Positions 55,555 to 63,815 of a stretch of 64,000 bases of DNA are shown one piece after another. The first letter of the stretch is position 1; every line of letters begins with the position of its first letter. The position numbers and the translations under genes were made by a program. Origin of the DNA: Pseudooceanicola atlanticus (GTDB lineage Bacteria > Pseudomonadota > Alphaproteobacteria > Rhodobacterales > Rhodobacteraceae); the NCBI RefSeq assembly GCF_000768315.1, contig NZ_AQQX01000004.1:124001-188000 (forward strand), in the 5' to 3' direction. The notes under the pieces are model-generated. The model worked only from the letters and a program-made list of their open reading frames with translations. It made no database searches and was not told where the DNA came from.

Positions 55555-56350
55555 TCGCAAGTTCTCAATCACCCGGATGCCGGGCTTTGCCACCGTCGCC
55601 ATCGCCGCCTTCGTGCTGCTCTACGTGCCGATTGTGACCATGGTGATCTATTCCTTCAACGCGTCGGATTCCGTCGCGCTCTGGGGCGGATTTTCCCTGC
55701 GCTGGTATGCCATTGCCTGGGAAAACGAGTTCGTGCAGCAGGCCACGATCCGGTCGCTCGTCATCGCGGTGTCGGCGGCGCTGATCGCCTCCGTTCTGGC
55801 AACGCTGGCCGCGCTCGGCACCACGCGGCGGCCGTCCTTCAAGGGACAGACGCTGATCTACGTGATGATCAACCAGCCGCTGATGGTGCCCGAAATCGTC
55901 ACCGCCGTGGCGCTTCTGATCTTCTTCGCGGGCATCAAGGTGGCGACCGGCTATACCGGGCTGCTCTACCTGATCATCGCCCATGCGGCGTTTTGCGTGC
56001 CCTTTGCCTACCTGCCGATCCGCGCCCGATTGGAAGGGATGGACCTGACCCTGGAACGTGCCGCCGCGGACCTTTACGCGACGCCGTTCCAGACCTTCCG
56101 CCGTGTCACCCTGCCCCTTCTGGCCCCCGGCATCGCCGCCGGCGCCATGCTGTCCTTCGTGATTTCGCTCGACGATGTCATCATCACCGAGTTCGTGAAA
56201 TCCGCGGGCCAGGACACGTTGCCCACCTACATGCTCGGCCAGCTGCGCCGCGCCGTCACGCCCGAGGTCAACGCGATCTCGACCGCGTTGCTGGTCTTGA
56301 CGGTGCTGCTGCTGACCGCATTCTTCTTACTGACAAGAAAGCGGGACTAA
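55547..56350 (+). CDS. potC: Polyamine-type ABC transporter, permease PotC-like
   Basis: A 267-residue permease with about six membrane spans. It carries IYSFNASDSVALWGGFSLRWYAIAWENE near the start and the EAA loop LERAAADLYATPFQTFRRVTLPLLAPGIAAGAML, followed by SFVISLDDVIITEFVKSAGQDTLPTYMLGQLRR, typical of PotC/PotI. The start overlaps the end of potB. The downstream gap before the binding protein has an 11-bp repeat array. Confidence 0.93.
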   Translation: MRDRKFSITRMPGFATVAIAAFVLLYVPIVTMVIYSFNASDSVALWGGFSLRWYAIAWENEFVQQATIRSLVIAVSAALIASVLATLAALGTTRRPSFKGQTLIYVMINQPLMVPEIVTAVALLIFFAGIKVATGYTGLLYLIIAHAAFCVPFAYLPIRARLEGMDLTLERAAADLYATPFQTFRRVTLPLLAPGIAAGAMLSFVISLDDVIITEFVKSAGQDTLPTYMLGQLRRAVTPEVNAISTALLVLTVLLLTAFFLLTRKRD

Positions 56351-56375
56351 CCCGCCCCACTGACCGGTCGGCCGC

Positions 56376-56418
56376 ACCGACGTAATACCGACGTGATACC
56401 GACGCTAAACCGATGCCG
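56376..56418. repeat. Four decaying 11-bp repeats before the binding-protein gene
   Basis: ACCGACGTAAT, ACCGACGTGAT, ACCGACGCTAA and ACCGATGCCG follow one another with period 11, one helical turn, in the 100-base gap between potC and the binding-protein gene. The array may be a multi-site regulator target or only slippage. Confidence 0.6.
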
Positions 56419-56450
56419 TTTCGACGGCGTTAAAACCAGGGAGTAAATCC

Positions 56451-57476
56451 ATGAAAATTCTGCTCACCGGCACCGCGCTGACGATGGCCCTCGCGGGTCT
56501 CGCCCAGGCCGAAGGGTCGCTCAATATCTACAATTGGGGGAACTACACCAACCCCGAGCTGATCGAGAAATTCGAGGAAGAATACGATGTCGACGTGACC
56601 ATCACCGACTTCGACAGCAACACCACCGCGCTGTCCAAGATCGAGGCTGGCGGCCATGGCTTCGACATCGTCGTGCCCACTCATTCCTATGTCCAGATCT
56701 ATGTGGGCAAGGACCTGCTGATGAAGCCGGGCATCCCCGAGATGGAAAATTACGGCAATATTTCAGAGGTTTGGAAGAACGTCGATTGGGATCCGGGCCG
56801 CGAATACACGGTGCCGTGGCAATGGGGCACGACCGGCGTCGCGGTGAACAAGACCGCCTATGACGGCGACATCAACACCTCTGCCATCTGGCTCGACACG
56901 CCGGAGGAACTGAAGGGCAAGGTCAACGTCGTGCCCGAGATGCAGGACATCATGAACCTGTCGGTGATGTATATGGGCGGTGAGCCCTGCACCAACGACA
57001 AGGAGCTGCTGCGCCAGGTCCGCGACAAGCTGGTCGAGGCAAAATCCGATTGGATGTCAATGGATTACGGCATGACCGAGAAGATGTCGAACGGCGACGT
57101 CATGGCCTCGGTCAACTGGAACGGCTCCACCTTCCGGGCGCGTCTGAACAACCCTGACGTGGCCTATGGCTACCCGAAGGAAGGCTACATCGTCTGGATG
57201 GACAACGTTGCCGTGCTGAAGGATGCGCAGAACGTTGAAAACGCAAAGCTTTTCGTGAACTTCATCATGGATCCCGAGAACGCCGCCCTGATCTCTTCCT
57301 TCGCGCGCTACGCGAACGGGATCGACGGGTCCGAGGAATACATGCCGGATGAAATGAAATCCGCCCCCGAGATCGTTGTCCCGGAGGAGCTGAAGGCGGC
57401 CGGCAAGTTCACCTCCTCCTGCCCGAAAGAGGTTCAGGATCTCTACACCGCGATCTGGACCGACCTGCAGAAGTAA
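56451..57476 (+). CDS. potD: Polyamine-type ABC transporter, substrate-binding protein
   Basis: A 341-residue periplasmic protein with signal peptide ending GLAQA. Family marks are LNIYNWGNYTNPELIEKFEEEYDVDVTI, DIVVPTHSYVQIYV, the central WQWGTTGVAVNK and the later SVNWNGSTFRARLNNPDVAYGYPKEGYIVWMDNV, which carries the acidic and aromatic residues that hold polyamines in PotD/PotF. A GGGAGTAAATCC site precedes the ATG. It ends with a strong terminator. Confidence 0.93.
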   Translation: MKILLTGTALTMALAGLAQAEGSLNIYNWGNYTNPELIEKFEEEYDVDVTITDFDSNTTALSKIEAGGHGFDIVVPTHSYVQIYVGKDLLMKPGIPEMENYGNISEVWKNVDWDPGREYTVPWQWGTTGVAVNKTAYDGDINTSAIWLDTPEELKGKVNVVPEMQDIMNLSVMYMGGEPCTNDKELLRQVRDKLVEAKSDWMSMDYGMTEKMSNGDVMASVNWNGSTFRARLNNPDVAYGYPKEGYIVWMDNVAVLKDAQNVENAKLFVNFIMDPENAALISSFARYANGIDGSEEYMPDEMKSAPEIVVPEELKAAGKFTSSCPKEVQDLYTAIWTDLQK

Positions 57477-57494
57477 GCCCCTGCGGCAAACGAG

Positions 57495-57522
57495 AACGGG
57501 CGCGATCTTCGCGCCCGTTTTC
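57495..57522 (+). terminator. Rho-independent terminator after potD
   Basis: AACGGGCGCG (57495-57504) pairs with CGCGCCCGTT (57510-57519) around an ATCTT loop, then TTTCC. Confidence 0.9.
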
Positions 57523-57554
57523 CATTCCCTATCAATGTGTTGAAGGCGTTTCGA

Positions 57555-58364
57555 TCAATCCGCCTCGACCGAATTGGTCAACGTCCCGACCCCCGGAATG
57601 TCGATCACGACCGTGTCGCCGTCCTTCAGGAACTTGGTCGGCGTGCGCGCCATGCCCACGCCCGACGGCGTCCCCGTTGCGATGATGTCCCCCGTCCGCA
57701 GCTCCATGAAGGTCGACACGTAGGCGACCAGTTCCGGTACCGCAAAGATCAGGTCATCCACACCGCTATCCTGCACCACCTCACCGTTCAGCGTGGTCGT
57801 CATGTGCAGCTTGTCCGGTGCCCCGGCTTCCTCTGCCGTGGCGATCCAGGGGCCGATCGCGCCGGAGCGGTCGAAGTTCTTCCCGGGCGCGAACTGACTG
57901 GTATGGCTCTGAAAATCCCGGATCGATCCATCGTTGAGAATGGTATATCCGGCAATCGCCTCCATCGCCTTGTCCTGCGGAATGCGGCGGCCGCCCTGCC
58001 CGATCACGATGGCCAGTTCACCCTCGTAATCCATCTTCTCGGATTCCGCCGGCTTGATCATCGCCTCACCTGGTCCGACCAGGCTGTCCTGCGTGCGGGT
58101 GAAGACGACGGGGTATTTCGGTTCCGCATGGCCGGTTTCCGCGGCATGGGCCCGGTAATTCAACCCGATGCACAGCACCCGCGCCCCCGGATCAAGCGGC
58201 GCGACAAGGCTGGCGTCGGCCTCGATCTCGGCATGCACGGCCTCACCGGCCAGCAGGTCCGCGAGCGTGGAGGCGCAGTGCGCCTCCTTCGGCAAGGTTT
58301 CTGTCCCCGGCTCCAGCATCGCCCATTGGGGCCCGTGCAGCCCGCTGATCTTGGCTATCGGCAT
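57555..58364 (-). CDS. Fumarylacetoacetate hydrolase family protein
   Basis: A 269-residue FAH-fold enzyme, probably metal dependent, acting on a keto-acid substrate. Conserved parts are VLCIGLNYRAHAAETG, the metal-binding Glu residues in DYEGELAIVIGQGG, a Lys/Thr-rich GYTILNDGSIRDFQ, and RTGDIIATGTPSGVGMARTP near the end. The class covers fumarylpyruvate, acylpyruvate and 2-hydroxyhepta-2,4-diene-1,7-dioate enzymes, so substrate is uncertain. The start at MPIAKISG has a GGGAG site. It is convergent with potD and divergent from the next gene. Confidence 0.9.
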   Translation of the reverse strand: MPIAKISGLHGPQWAMLEPGTETLPKEAHCASTLADLLAGEAVHAEIEADASLVAPLDPGARVLCIGLNYRAHAAETGHAEPKYPVVFTRTQDSLVGPGEAMIKPAESEKMDYEGELAIVIGQGGRRIPQDKAMEAIAGYTILNDGSIRDFQSHTSQFAPGKNFDRSGAIGPWIATAEEAGAPDKLHMTTTLNGEVVQDSGVDDLIFAVPELVAYVSTFMELRTGDIIATGTPSGVGMARTPTKFLKDGDTVVIDIPGVGTLTNSVEAD

Positions 58365-58498
58365 GTCCAACTCCCTGATTTCATGGCCGATCCCGGGACC
58401 GACGCGTTCCTTGACTGGCATGGGTATACCATCTGGAACGCCGCTGACCAGACGCCTGCGCTGTTGACCGTGCGGTTGGTTGTCGATGAACATGGCGC

Positions 58499-59110
58499 AT
58501 GCAAGTTGCCTACCTCACACTCCACACCGCGCCCAACCGTGCCAGTGATCTTGCCAGCGCGGTCTCGGACCTGGGGCGGCAGCCTATCGTAACCGCCGGG
58601 TTCGTGCCGCAGATCGGGGACAGCATCAATCGGCTCTACCTGCTGCTGCGCGCAACCACGGCGGCGGAAATCGACGCGCAAGTCTCTGAAATCATGGCTC
58701 TCTCCGACGTGACGCAATCCGGTCTCCACGCGCTGTCACCGGTGCAAGAACGCGCCCTGACCCTGTTGAAGGCGGACAGCGCCATGTACACCAACCGCTG
58801 GTTTCATGTCCGAGCCGACGGGGCGGCGGCGTTCGAAGCCGATACCCAGTCCGCCTGGGACGCGTTCGAAAGCGGCACTGAGTCCGGTGTTGTCGGCCTG
58901 TGGAAGAAAGCGGAATTGGACGGAGTCGTCAGCTATCTTCTGATCGCACGCTACGCCGATTTCGCCACGTGGGAGCAGTCGAGGTTCTGGAACCGGCCCG
59001 CCGCGGAACAAAGTGACGACTGGGTCGAGAAATTCCGCCGCCGTCGTGAGAAAATGGTAGATTCCTCTGTCATTGCAATGCGTTGCGCCATGGTGACGGG
59101 CACGGTCTAG
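58499..59110 (+). CDS. Hypothetical protein, possible NIPSNAP-like fold
   Basis: A 203-residue soluble protein without signal or membrane segment. The pattern RWFHVRADGAAAFEADTQSAWDAFE, VVGLWKKAEL and SYLLIARYADFATWEQSRFW resembles two repeats of a small alpha-beta barrel (NIPSNAP or antibiotic-monooxygenase type), but no catalytic residue can be named. Its TAG stop and the stop of the opposing cyclase gene share a single CTAG at 59107-59110, an unusually tight convergent junction. Its own promoter must lie in the 134-base gap facing the FAH-family gene. Confidence 0.68.
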   Translation: MQVAYLTLHTAPNRASDLASAVSDLGRQPIVTAGFVPQIGDSINRLYLLLRATTAAEIDAQVSEIMALSDVTQSGLHALSPVQERALTLLKADSAMYTNRWFHVRADGAAAFEADTQSAWDAFESGTESGVVGLWKKAELDGVVSYLLIARYADFATWEQSRFWNRPAAEQSDDWVEKFRRRREKMVDSSVIAMRCAMVTGTV

Positions 59111-60117
59111 CGGCCTTGCGCCAGAACCTTCCTGTCCTCCGCCCGGTGAAACCGATGCTGCGCGCGCCCGGCATGTTTGGCGTCATAGAGCGCTACATCC
59201 GCATCGGCCAGCATCACCTCGGCCCGCGGATTGGCGTAGTCGGTGGAGAGCGTGGTGCCGAGAGAGGCCGAGATATGGCAGGGCTGCCCCTGGAAAATGA
59301 TGGGCTGTTCCAGCCGGTCGATCAGGCGGCGAGCCAATTCCTCGATCCGGGTGCGATCGCATAGGGCATGGAAAATAAGGACAAATTCGTCCCCCCCTAC
59401 GCGGGCGACAATGTCGTCGCCGCGGGTTTCCTCGACCATGATACGCGCGACGGTTTCGAGCACATGATCGCCCGCCGCATGGCCCATCGTGTCGTTGACC
59501 GTCTTGAAATAGTCGAGGTCGAGATGCATCAGTGCGAATTCCTGCCCCGCATCGATCAATCTGTCCAATACGTGATCCAGCGCACGACGGTTCTTCAACC
59601 CGGTCAGCGTGTCGGTAAATGCCTGTTCTTCCGCGGCAATCTTGGCGATCTGCAACTGGCGGGTCAGCTTGCGAGAGGCCTCCATCGCGGCGGATTTCGC
59701 CTCTACCAGGAAAAGCATTTCCACTGTCGGGTCCGTCGCCGCGAAATCGGCATTGGTCAGCGCGTAGTCGCGCACCGCATCCAGGATCGACAGCCCGAAG
59801 GACAGGTTCAGCAGCGCGCCCCCTGCCCCCCAGGGCACAAGAACCCCCTGCATATCCGTGCGGGGATTGTCGCGCATCCGCAGCCGCAGGCGCGCCTTCT
59901 GGCCATTGGCGGCGCGCAGGTCCTTCATCGTGGCGATGTGGCGCGGATGGGTCATCTGGAACAGTTCAAGAAACCGTTGGCCCGACAATGACTTGTGCGG
60001 CCAGAGCTTTTGCAGCGTCGGGCCGGTATGGCGGATATGGCCAGTCGCATCGACAAGGCAATGCATCGGGCAAAGCACATCCAGCGCGGCCAGGACATCG
60101 GGGTCAGAAAGGCTCAT
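59107..60117 (-). CDS. Diguanylate cyclase with HNOBA-like sensor domain
   Basis: A 336-residue GGDEF protein. Residues about 10-165 resemble the HNOBA (H-NOX-associated) domain: CPMHCLVDATGHIRHTGPTLQKLWP, a PAS-like core, LNLSFGLSILDAVRDYALTNADFAATDPTVEMLFLVE. A helical linker follows, then a GGDEF domain (about 180-320) with FTDTLTGLKNRRALDHVL, LDLDYFKTVNDTMGH and an intact GGDEF motif near 255-259. The upstream RGDD forms the RxxD product-inhibition site. The enzyme should make cyclic di-GMP. It is coupled by ATGA to the upstream H-NOX-like gene, as are other H-NOX/cyclase pairs. Confidence 0.92.
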   Translation of the reverse strand: MSLSDPDVLAALDVLCPMHCLVDATGHIRHTGPTLQKLWPHKSLSGQRFLELFQMTHPRHIATMKDLRAANGQKARLRLRMRDNPRTDMQGVLVPWGAGGALLNLSFGLSILDAVRDYALTNADFAATDPTVEMLFLVEAKSAAMEASRKLTRQLQIAKIAAEEQAFTDTLTGLKNRRALDHVLDRLIDAGQEFALMHLDLDYFKTVNDTMGHAAGDHVLETVARIMVEETRGDDIVARVGGDEFVLIFHALCDRTRIEELARRLIDRLEQPIIFQGQPCHISASLGTTLSTDYANPRAEVMLADADVALYDAKHAGRAQHRFHRAEDRKVLAQGR

Positions 60118-60713
60118 CCGCTGCGCGCCCCCAATTCGAACCGGCGGCCTTCGGCAAAGGCGGCTTCGACGAGGGTGATCTCGATCTCTTCCCGGCCCTG
60201 GGTCACGCCGCGGTGGTCGAGCATGACCAGCGCCCCGTAGTCGTCCGCCATGGCACGCAGGATGCCGACCATGACATGGCCAAAGCCCGGCCCGATCCCC
60301 ATCCGGGCGGAATCGACGCTGAGCACAAAACGGCCATCCGCCTGGGCCCGCAATTCCAGCTGCGGCAGGATCAGATCCGACACGGCCAGTTGCGCACGCC
60401 CCGGCAGGTCGTCGAGAGAATGCAGGAAATCCTCGTAACAGATACCGGCGAAGCGCAGGAGGCGGCGTAGCGCCTCAACATTCGGGTCGGAGACGAGGTA
60501 AGTCCCCAGATCCTCAAGCAAAACGGCGCGCGGCTTGACCAGTTCGACAGATATCGCATCAAGCACGGCAACGGTGATCTTGTCCTCGTAGATCAACATC
60601 GCCTCGAAATCCGGGAAGGCCAGGCCTGCACGACGCACCACGGCCTGCCAGATATCCGGCCCGTAAGTGTCCCGCACGAAACACTGGATCGCCCTGTTCA
60701 TCAGACCGTGCAT
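60114..60713 (-). CDS. H-NOX-like protein lacking the haem-ligating histidine
   Basis: A 199-residue protein with the H-NOX (haem nitric oxide/oxygen binding) fold pattern: MHGLMNRAIQCFVRDTYGPDIWQAVVRRAGL at the N-terminus, FLHSLDDLPG near 97-105, and VMVGILRAMADDY with ITLVEA near the end. In sGC and bacterial H-NOX the proximal haem His stands in LDALHDHL; here the aligned residue is Pro104 (LDDLPGRA). The YxSxR motif that holds the haem propionates reads VDSAR (133-137), with Val for Tyr. The conserved Pro at about 117 is kept. The nearest His (98) is six residues away, so canonical haem binding seems lost. The start at MHGLMN fits the family and has AGGCAGGA upstream. Its stop overlaps the cyclase start by ATGA. 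Confidence 0.85.
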   Translation of the reverse strand: MHGLMNRAIQCFVRDTYGPDIWQAVVRRAGLAFPDFEAMLIYEDKITVAVLDAISVELVKPRAVLLEDLGTYLVSDPNVEALRRLLRFAGICYEDFLHSLDDLPGRAQLAVSDLILPQLELRAQADGRFVLSVDSARMGIGPGFGHVMVGILRAMADDYGALVMLDHRGVTQGREEIEITLVEAAFAEGRRFELGARSG

Positions 60714-60824
60714 GTGGTCCTGCCTCATCCTTCTGTTGCGGGGATGATGGCGGCAGGGATTTAAGATTGACCGAACATACTCAATTGTCACGAAATTGCG
60801 CGCCCCGGCCTTTCGGACAGGCGG

Positions 60825-62384
60825 TCAGAAATCGGTGGGCGCGCCGCCCTCGGCCTTGCGGCGTTCGGTGAATTCGGTCAGCGCGGCAAGGTTCGCATCG
60901 GGCATCGGTGGCGGCGTGAATTCCTCCATGATGGCCTTGAACATGACGTGGGCACGTTCGGCCGTCCACATGCCGCCCTTGGCCTGCCAGCCCTCGAAAT
61001 TCTGCCATTCACTGACCGATGGCTGCCAGAAGGCAGTGGCGAACCTGTCCTGCGTGTGCTGGATGCCGAAGAAATGTCCGTTCTGGCGCACCTCCGCCAT
61101 CGCTTCGAAGGCCAGGTCGCCCGGCTCCGTCCGCCAGAGACTGGGGTCGAAATAGCGTTGGATTTGGCTCAACACCTCGCAATCCATCACGAATTTCTCG
61201 GGCGAGGCGATCAGCCCGCCCTCCAGCCAGCCGGCCGCGTGGTAGATCAGGTGGGTGCCCGACTGCACCCCGGCCCAGAGCGAATTCGAGGTCTCCCACA
61301 TCGCCTGCCCGTCCGGCACGTTGGCCGCACAGGCGCCCGAAGACCGCATGGGCAGACCGTAGAACCGGCACATCTGGCCGGTGATCTGCGTGGCGCGCAT
61401 GTATTCGGGCGTGCCGAAGGCCGGCGCGCCGGATTTCATGTCCACGTTGGAGGTGAAAGTGCCGAACACGCAGGGTGTTCCGGGCCGGACATACTGGGCA
61501 AGCGCAATCGCCGACAGGCCTTCGGCGAGCGATTGCGCCACGGCCCCGACCATGGTGACGGGCGCCATGGCCCCGGCCAGGGTAAAGGGCGACACGATCA
61601 GCGCCTGCCCGCGCCGTGCCATCCGCATCCATCCGTCCAGCATCGGGTAATCGTGCTTGAGCGGCGAGGTGGAGTTGATGTTGGTGAACATGTGCGGGCT
61701 GGCGCGGAACTCGTCCTCCGTCAGGCCGGCGGCGAGGCGCACCATCTCCATCCCGTCCTCGATCCGCTCGGTGCCGAGCGCATAGGCATGGGGCACCTTG
61801 TCGGTCAGCGTCAGCTTGTCATAGACCGCGTCGAGATGGCGGATCGACGGGTGCAGATCGACGGGTTCAACCGGGTAGCCACCGATGAAGTGGATGCAGT
61901 TGAAGTATTGGGAAAGCCTGAGGAAGTCGGCGTAGTGCGTGCGCTGGCCGGGGATTTTCCGCCCCAGTTCAAGATCCCAGTAATTGGGCGGAGAGGACAC
62001 GTTGCCGAACAGCACGTGATTGCCGCCCACCCTGACCTGATGCGCCGGGTTGCGCGGGGTCATGGTGAATTCGGACGGCGCGTGGGACAGCATCTCCATC
62101 ACGAAGTCGCGGCCCATATAGACGATCTCTCCGTCCACACGGCAGCCGGCTTCGGCCAGGATCCGACAGGCTTCGGGGTTCAGGAAGGCGACACCGATCT
62201 CTTCCAGCACGCGCATGGCAGTGTCGTGGATCGCCTCGATCCCCTCCTGCGGCATGGGCTCGGTGGGGCGGTCGGGGTTGACCGGAACGTGCCAGGGGGC
62301 CTGCGTGACAATTGCGGGTCCACGACGCGCCGCATGCCCGGCCCGTCCGCCGCTGCGCCGCTTTTTCTTGAGCTCAACATCCAT
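60825..62384 (-). CDS. MttB family (non-pyrrolysine) methyltransferase
   Basis: A 519-residue member of the trimethylamine methyltransferase superfamily without an in-frame amber codon, so not a pyrrolysine enzyme. Recognisable parts are IEAIHDTAMRVLEEIGVAFLNPEA near the start, NHVLFGNVSSPPNYWDLELGRKIPG, FTNINSTSPLKHDYPMLDGWMRMARRGQALIVSPFTLAGAMAPVTM and FYGLPMRSSGACA. Relatives demethylate glycine betaine or other quaternary amines and pass the methyl group to a corrinoid protein; no corrinoid protein gene lies beside it. The start at MDVELKKK has GGAGGGTCAGGC just before it. It precedes the H-NOX-like gene on the same strand with a 111-base gap. Confidence 0.9.
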   Translation of the reverse strand: MDVELKKKRRSGGRAGHAARRGPAIVTQAPWHVPVNPDRPTEPMPQEGIEAIHDTAMRVLEEIGVAFLNPEACRILAEAGCRVDGEIVYMGRDFVMEMLSHAPSEFTMTPRNPAHQVRVGGNHVLFGNVSSPPNYWDLELGRKIPGQRTHYADFLRLSQYFNCIHFIGGYPVEPVDLHPSIRHLDAVYDKLTLTDKVPHAYALGTERIEDGMEMVRLAAGLTEDEFRASPHMFTNINSTSPLKHDYPMLDGWMRMARRGQALIVSPFTLAGAMAPVTMVGAVAQSLAEGLSAIALAQYVRPGTPCVFGTFTSNVDMKSGAPAFGTPEYMRATQITGQMCRFYGLPMRSSGACAANVPDGQAMWETSNSLWAGVQSGTHLIYHAAGWLEGGLIASPEKFVMDCEVLSQIQRYFDPSLWRTEPGDLAFEAMAEVRQNGHFFGIQHTQDRFATAFWQPSVSEWQNFEGWQAKGGMWTAERAHVMFKAIMEEFTPPPMPDANLAALTEFTERRKAEGGAPTDF

Positions 62385-62491
62385 GCCTGACCCTCCGGTT
62401 GGATCAAGCAAACGCGCTTCGCCGTCGCCGCTCTGGCCGTTTTGCGACACGATCCGTCGGTTTTGACCCGCGCGGGGGTGGGAATTTCGCC

Positions 62492-63184
62492 TCAGGCAGC
62501 GTCGAGCCAGTCGGGCAGATGGCCGATATGGGGCAGGATCACGTCGGCATGGGGCGACAATTCCGCCGGTCCCGCCAATCCCGTCAGAACGGCGATTGTG
62601 ACCATGCCGGCGGCGCGCCCGGCGATCAGGTCATGAGTGCTGTCGCCGACCATCGCCACGCGGGCCGGGTCCAGGCCACAGGCCGACGCAAAAGCCAGCA
62701 GCGGGGTCGGCGCGGGTTTCGCGCCATGTCCGCTATCGAAACCGATCAGCATCCGGAACCTGTCGGCCACCCCCGCCGCGCCCATATGAGCCCGCGCCGC
62801 ATATTCGGAATCGTTGGTCATCACCCCCAGTTGCAACCCGCGTCCCGCAAGCTCTGCCAGCAGCGGCTCGAGCGGCACCGGCGGCTGCAAGGGGGCAGAG
62901 GCGGCGCGGATCATCATCTCCTGCTCCAGCTCATCCACATCCCGCCCGGGAAGCGCGCTGGCGATGCATTCCGCAGCTTCGCGATTGGTCCCGGCGATGA
63001 TCGGGCTGGTCGGCGCGAACTGATCGGTGGCCAGGTCGAAATGCGCGGCGTCGGCAATGCGGCGGGCCAAGGCGTCATCGCCATCGGCCAGGTCGCGGAT
63101 CAGCGACGCCGCCCAGGCGTTCCACGTGGCCGCGAAATCGAACAACGTGCCGTCCTTGTCGAAGAGAATTCCATCCAGTTTCAT
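62492..63184 (-). CDS. HAD-family phosphatase (phosphoglycolate phosphatase-like)
   Basis: A 230-residue haloacid dehalogenase-type hydrolase. Motif I is FDKDGTLFDF with nucleophile Asp near 8-10, motif II is MTNDSEYAARAH, motif III has KPAPTPLLAFA and motif IV reads MVGDSTHDLIAGRAAG. An all-helical cap is inserted after motif I. Most similar in style to phosphoglycolate phosphatases (Gph), but the substrate is unknown. A GTG three bases upstream is another possible start. It lies upstream of the mttB-like gene in the same direction. Confidence 0.9.
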   Translation of the reverse strand: MKLDGILFDKDGTLFDFAATWNAWAASLIRDLADGDDALARRIADAAHFDLATDQFAPTSPIIAGTNREAAECIASALPGRDVDELEQEMMIRAASAPLQPPVPLEPLLAELAGRGLQLGVMTNDSEYAARAHMGAAGVADRFRMLIGFDSGHGAKPAPTPLLAFASACGLDPARVAMVGDSTHDLIAGRAAGMVTIAVLTGLAGPAELSPHADVILPHIGHLPDWLDAA

Positions 63185-63312
63185 CACCCTGTCCCCGCCT
63201 GCCCTGCTTGCCTGTAACCCCTGTCATCAGCGGAGAGATCCGGCGATGCGCGGCGAAGATGCGCTGCCCGGGACGGCTTGACAACCGTGTCGCCGTGCGG
63301 CCCTCTCGCCAT

Positions 63313-63798
63313 ATGGCTGTTTCCGGTTCCGACCACCCCGTTTCGTCCGAAAATGATGCGCCCTACCGGCTGCATGAATCGCTGGGCTATCACCTTTCGC
63401 TGGCCGCCCGCCTTCAGGAACGGCGGCTGGAAGAGCGCCTGCGCGAGATCGGCCTGAACCGCACGACATGGTGTGTCCTGCTCGCCGTCGCCAATGAGGG
63501 CCTGTCGCAACCCTCTGATATCGCGGAGTTTGTCGGGATCGACCGCACGGCCACCTCGCGTGCCCTGCGCGGGATGGAGGCCGATGGCCTGTTGGCGCGC
63601 CGCTCGGGCAAGGAAGACCGCAGGACGCGGCAGATCACGTTGACGCCCAAGGGCGAACGCGCGGTTGCCGAGGGCACCCCGCATGCCCGCGAAAACGGGC
63701 GCGTGATCGCCGGACAGCTGAGCCCCGAGGAACATCAGGACCTGATGCGGATGCTGCGGCAGTTGATCGACGAAAACCCGGGGTTGTCGACGCTCTGA
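63313..63798 (+). CDS. MarR family transcriptional regulator
   Basis: A 161-residue regulator with the winged-helix pattern LNRTTWCVLLAVANEGLSQPSDIAEFVGIDRTATSRALRGMEADGLLARRSGKEDRRTRQITLTPKG (about residues 47-113), including the MarR wing DRRTRQI. Helical parts at each end form the dimer. The start was set at MAVSGSDH; longer frames upstream are not protein-like. It is divergent from the HAD gene, 128 bases apart, and convergent with the DUF3572 gene. Confidence 0.91.
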   Translation: MAVSGSDHPVSSENDAPYRLHESLGYHLSLAARLQERRLEERLREIGLNRTTWCVLLAVANEGLSQPSDIAEFVGIDRTATSRALRGMEADGLLARRSGKEDRRTRQITLTPKGERAVAEGTPHARENGRVIAGQLSPEEHQDLMRMLRQLIDENPGLSTL

Positions 63799-63815
63799 TC
63801 CAGCGGCGGCAAGCG

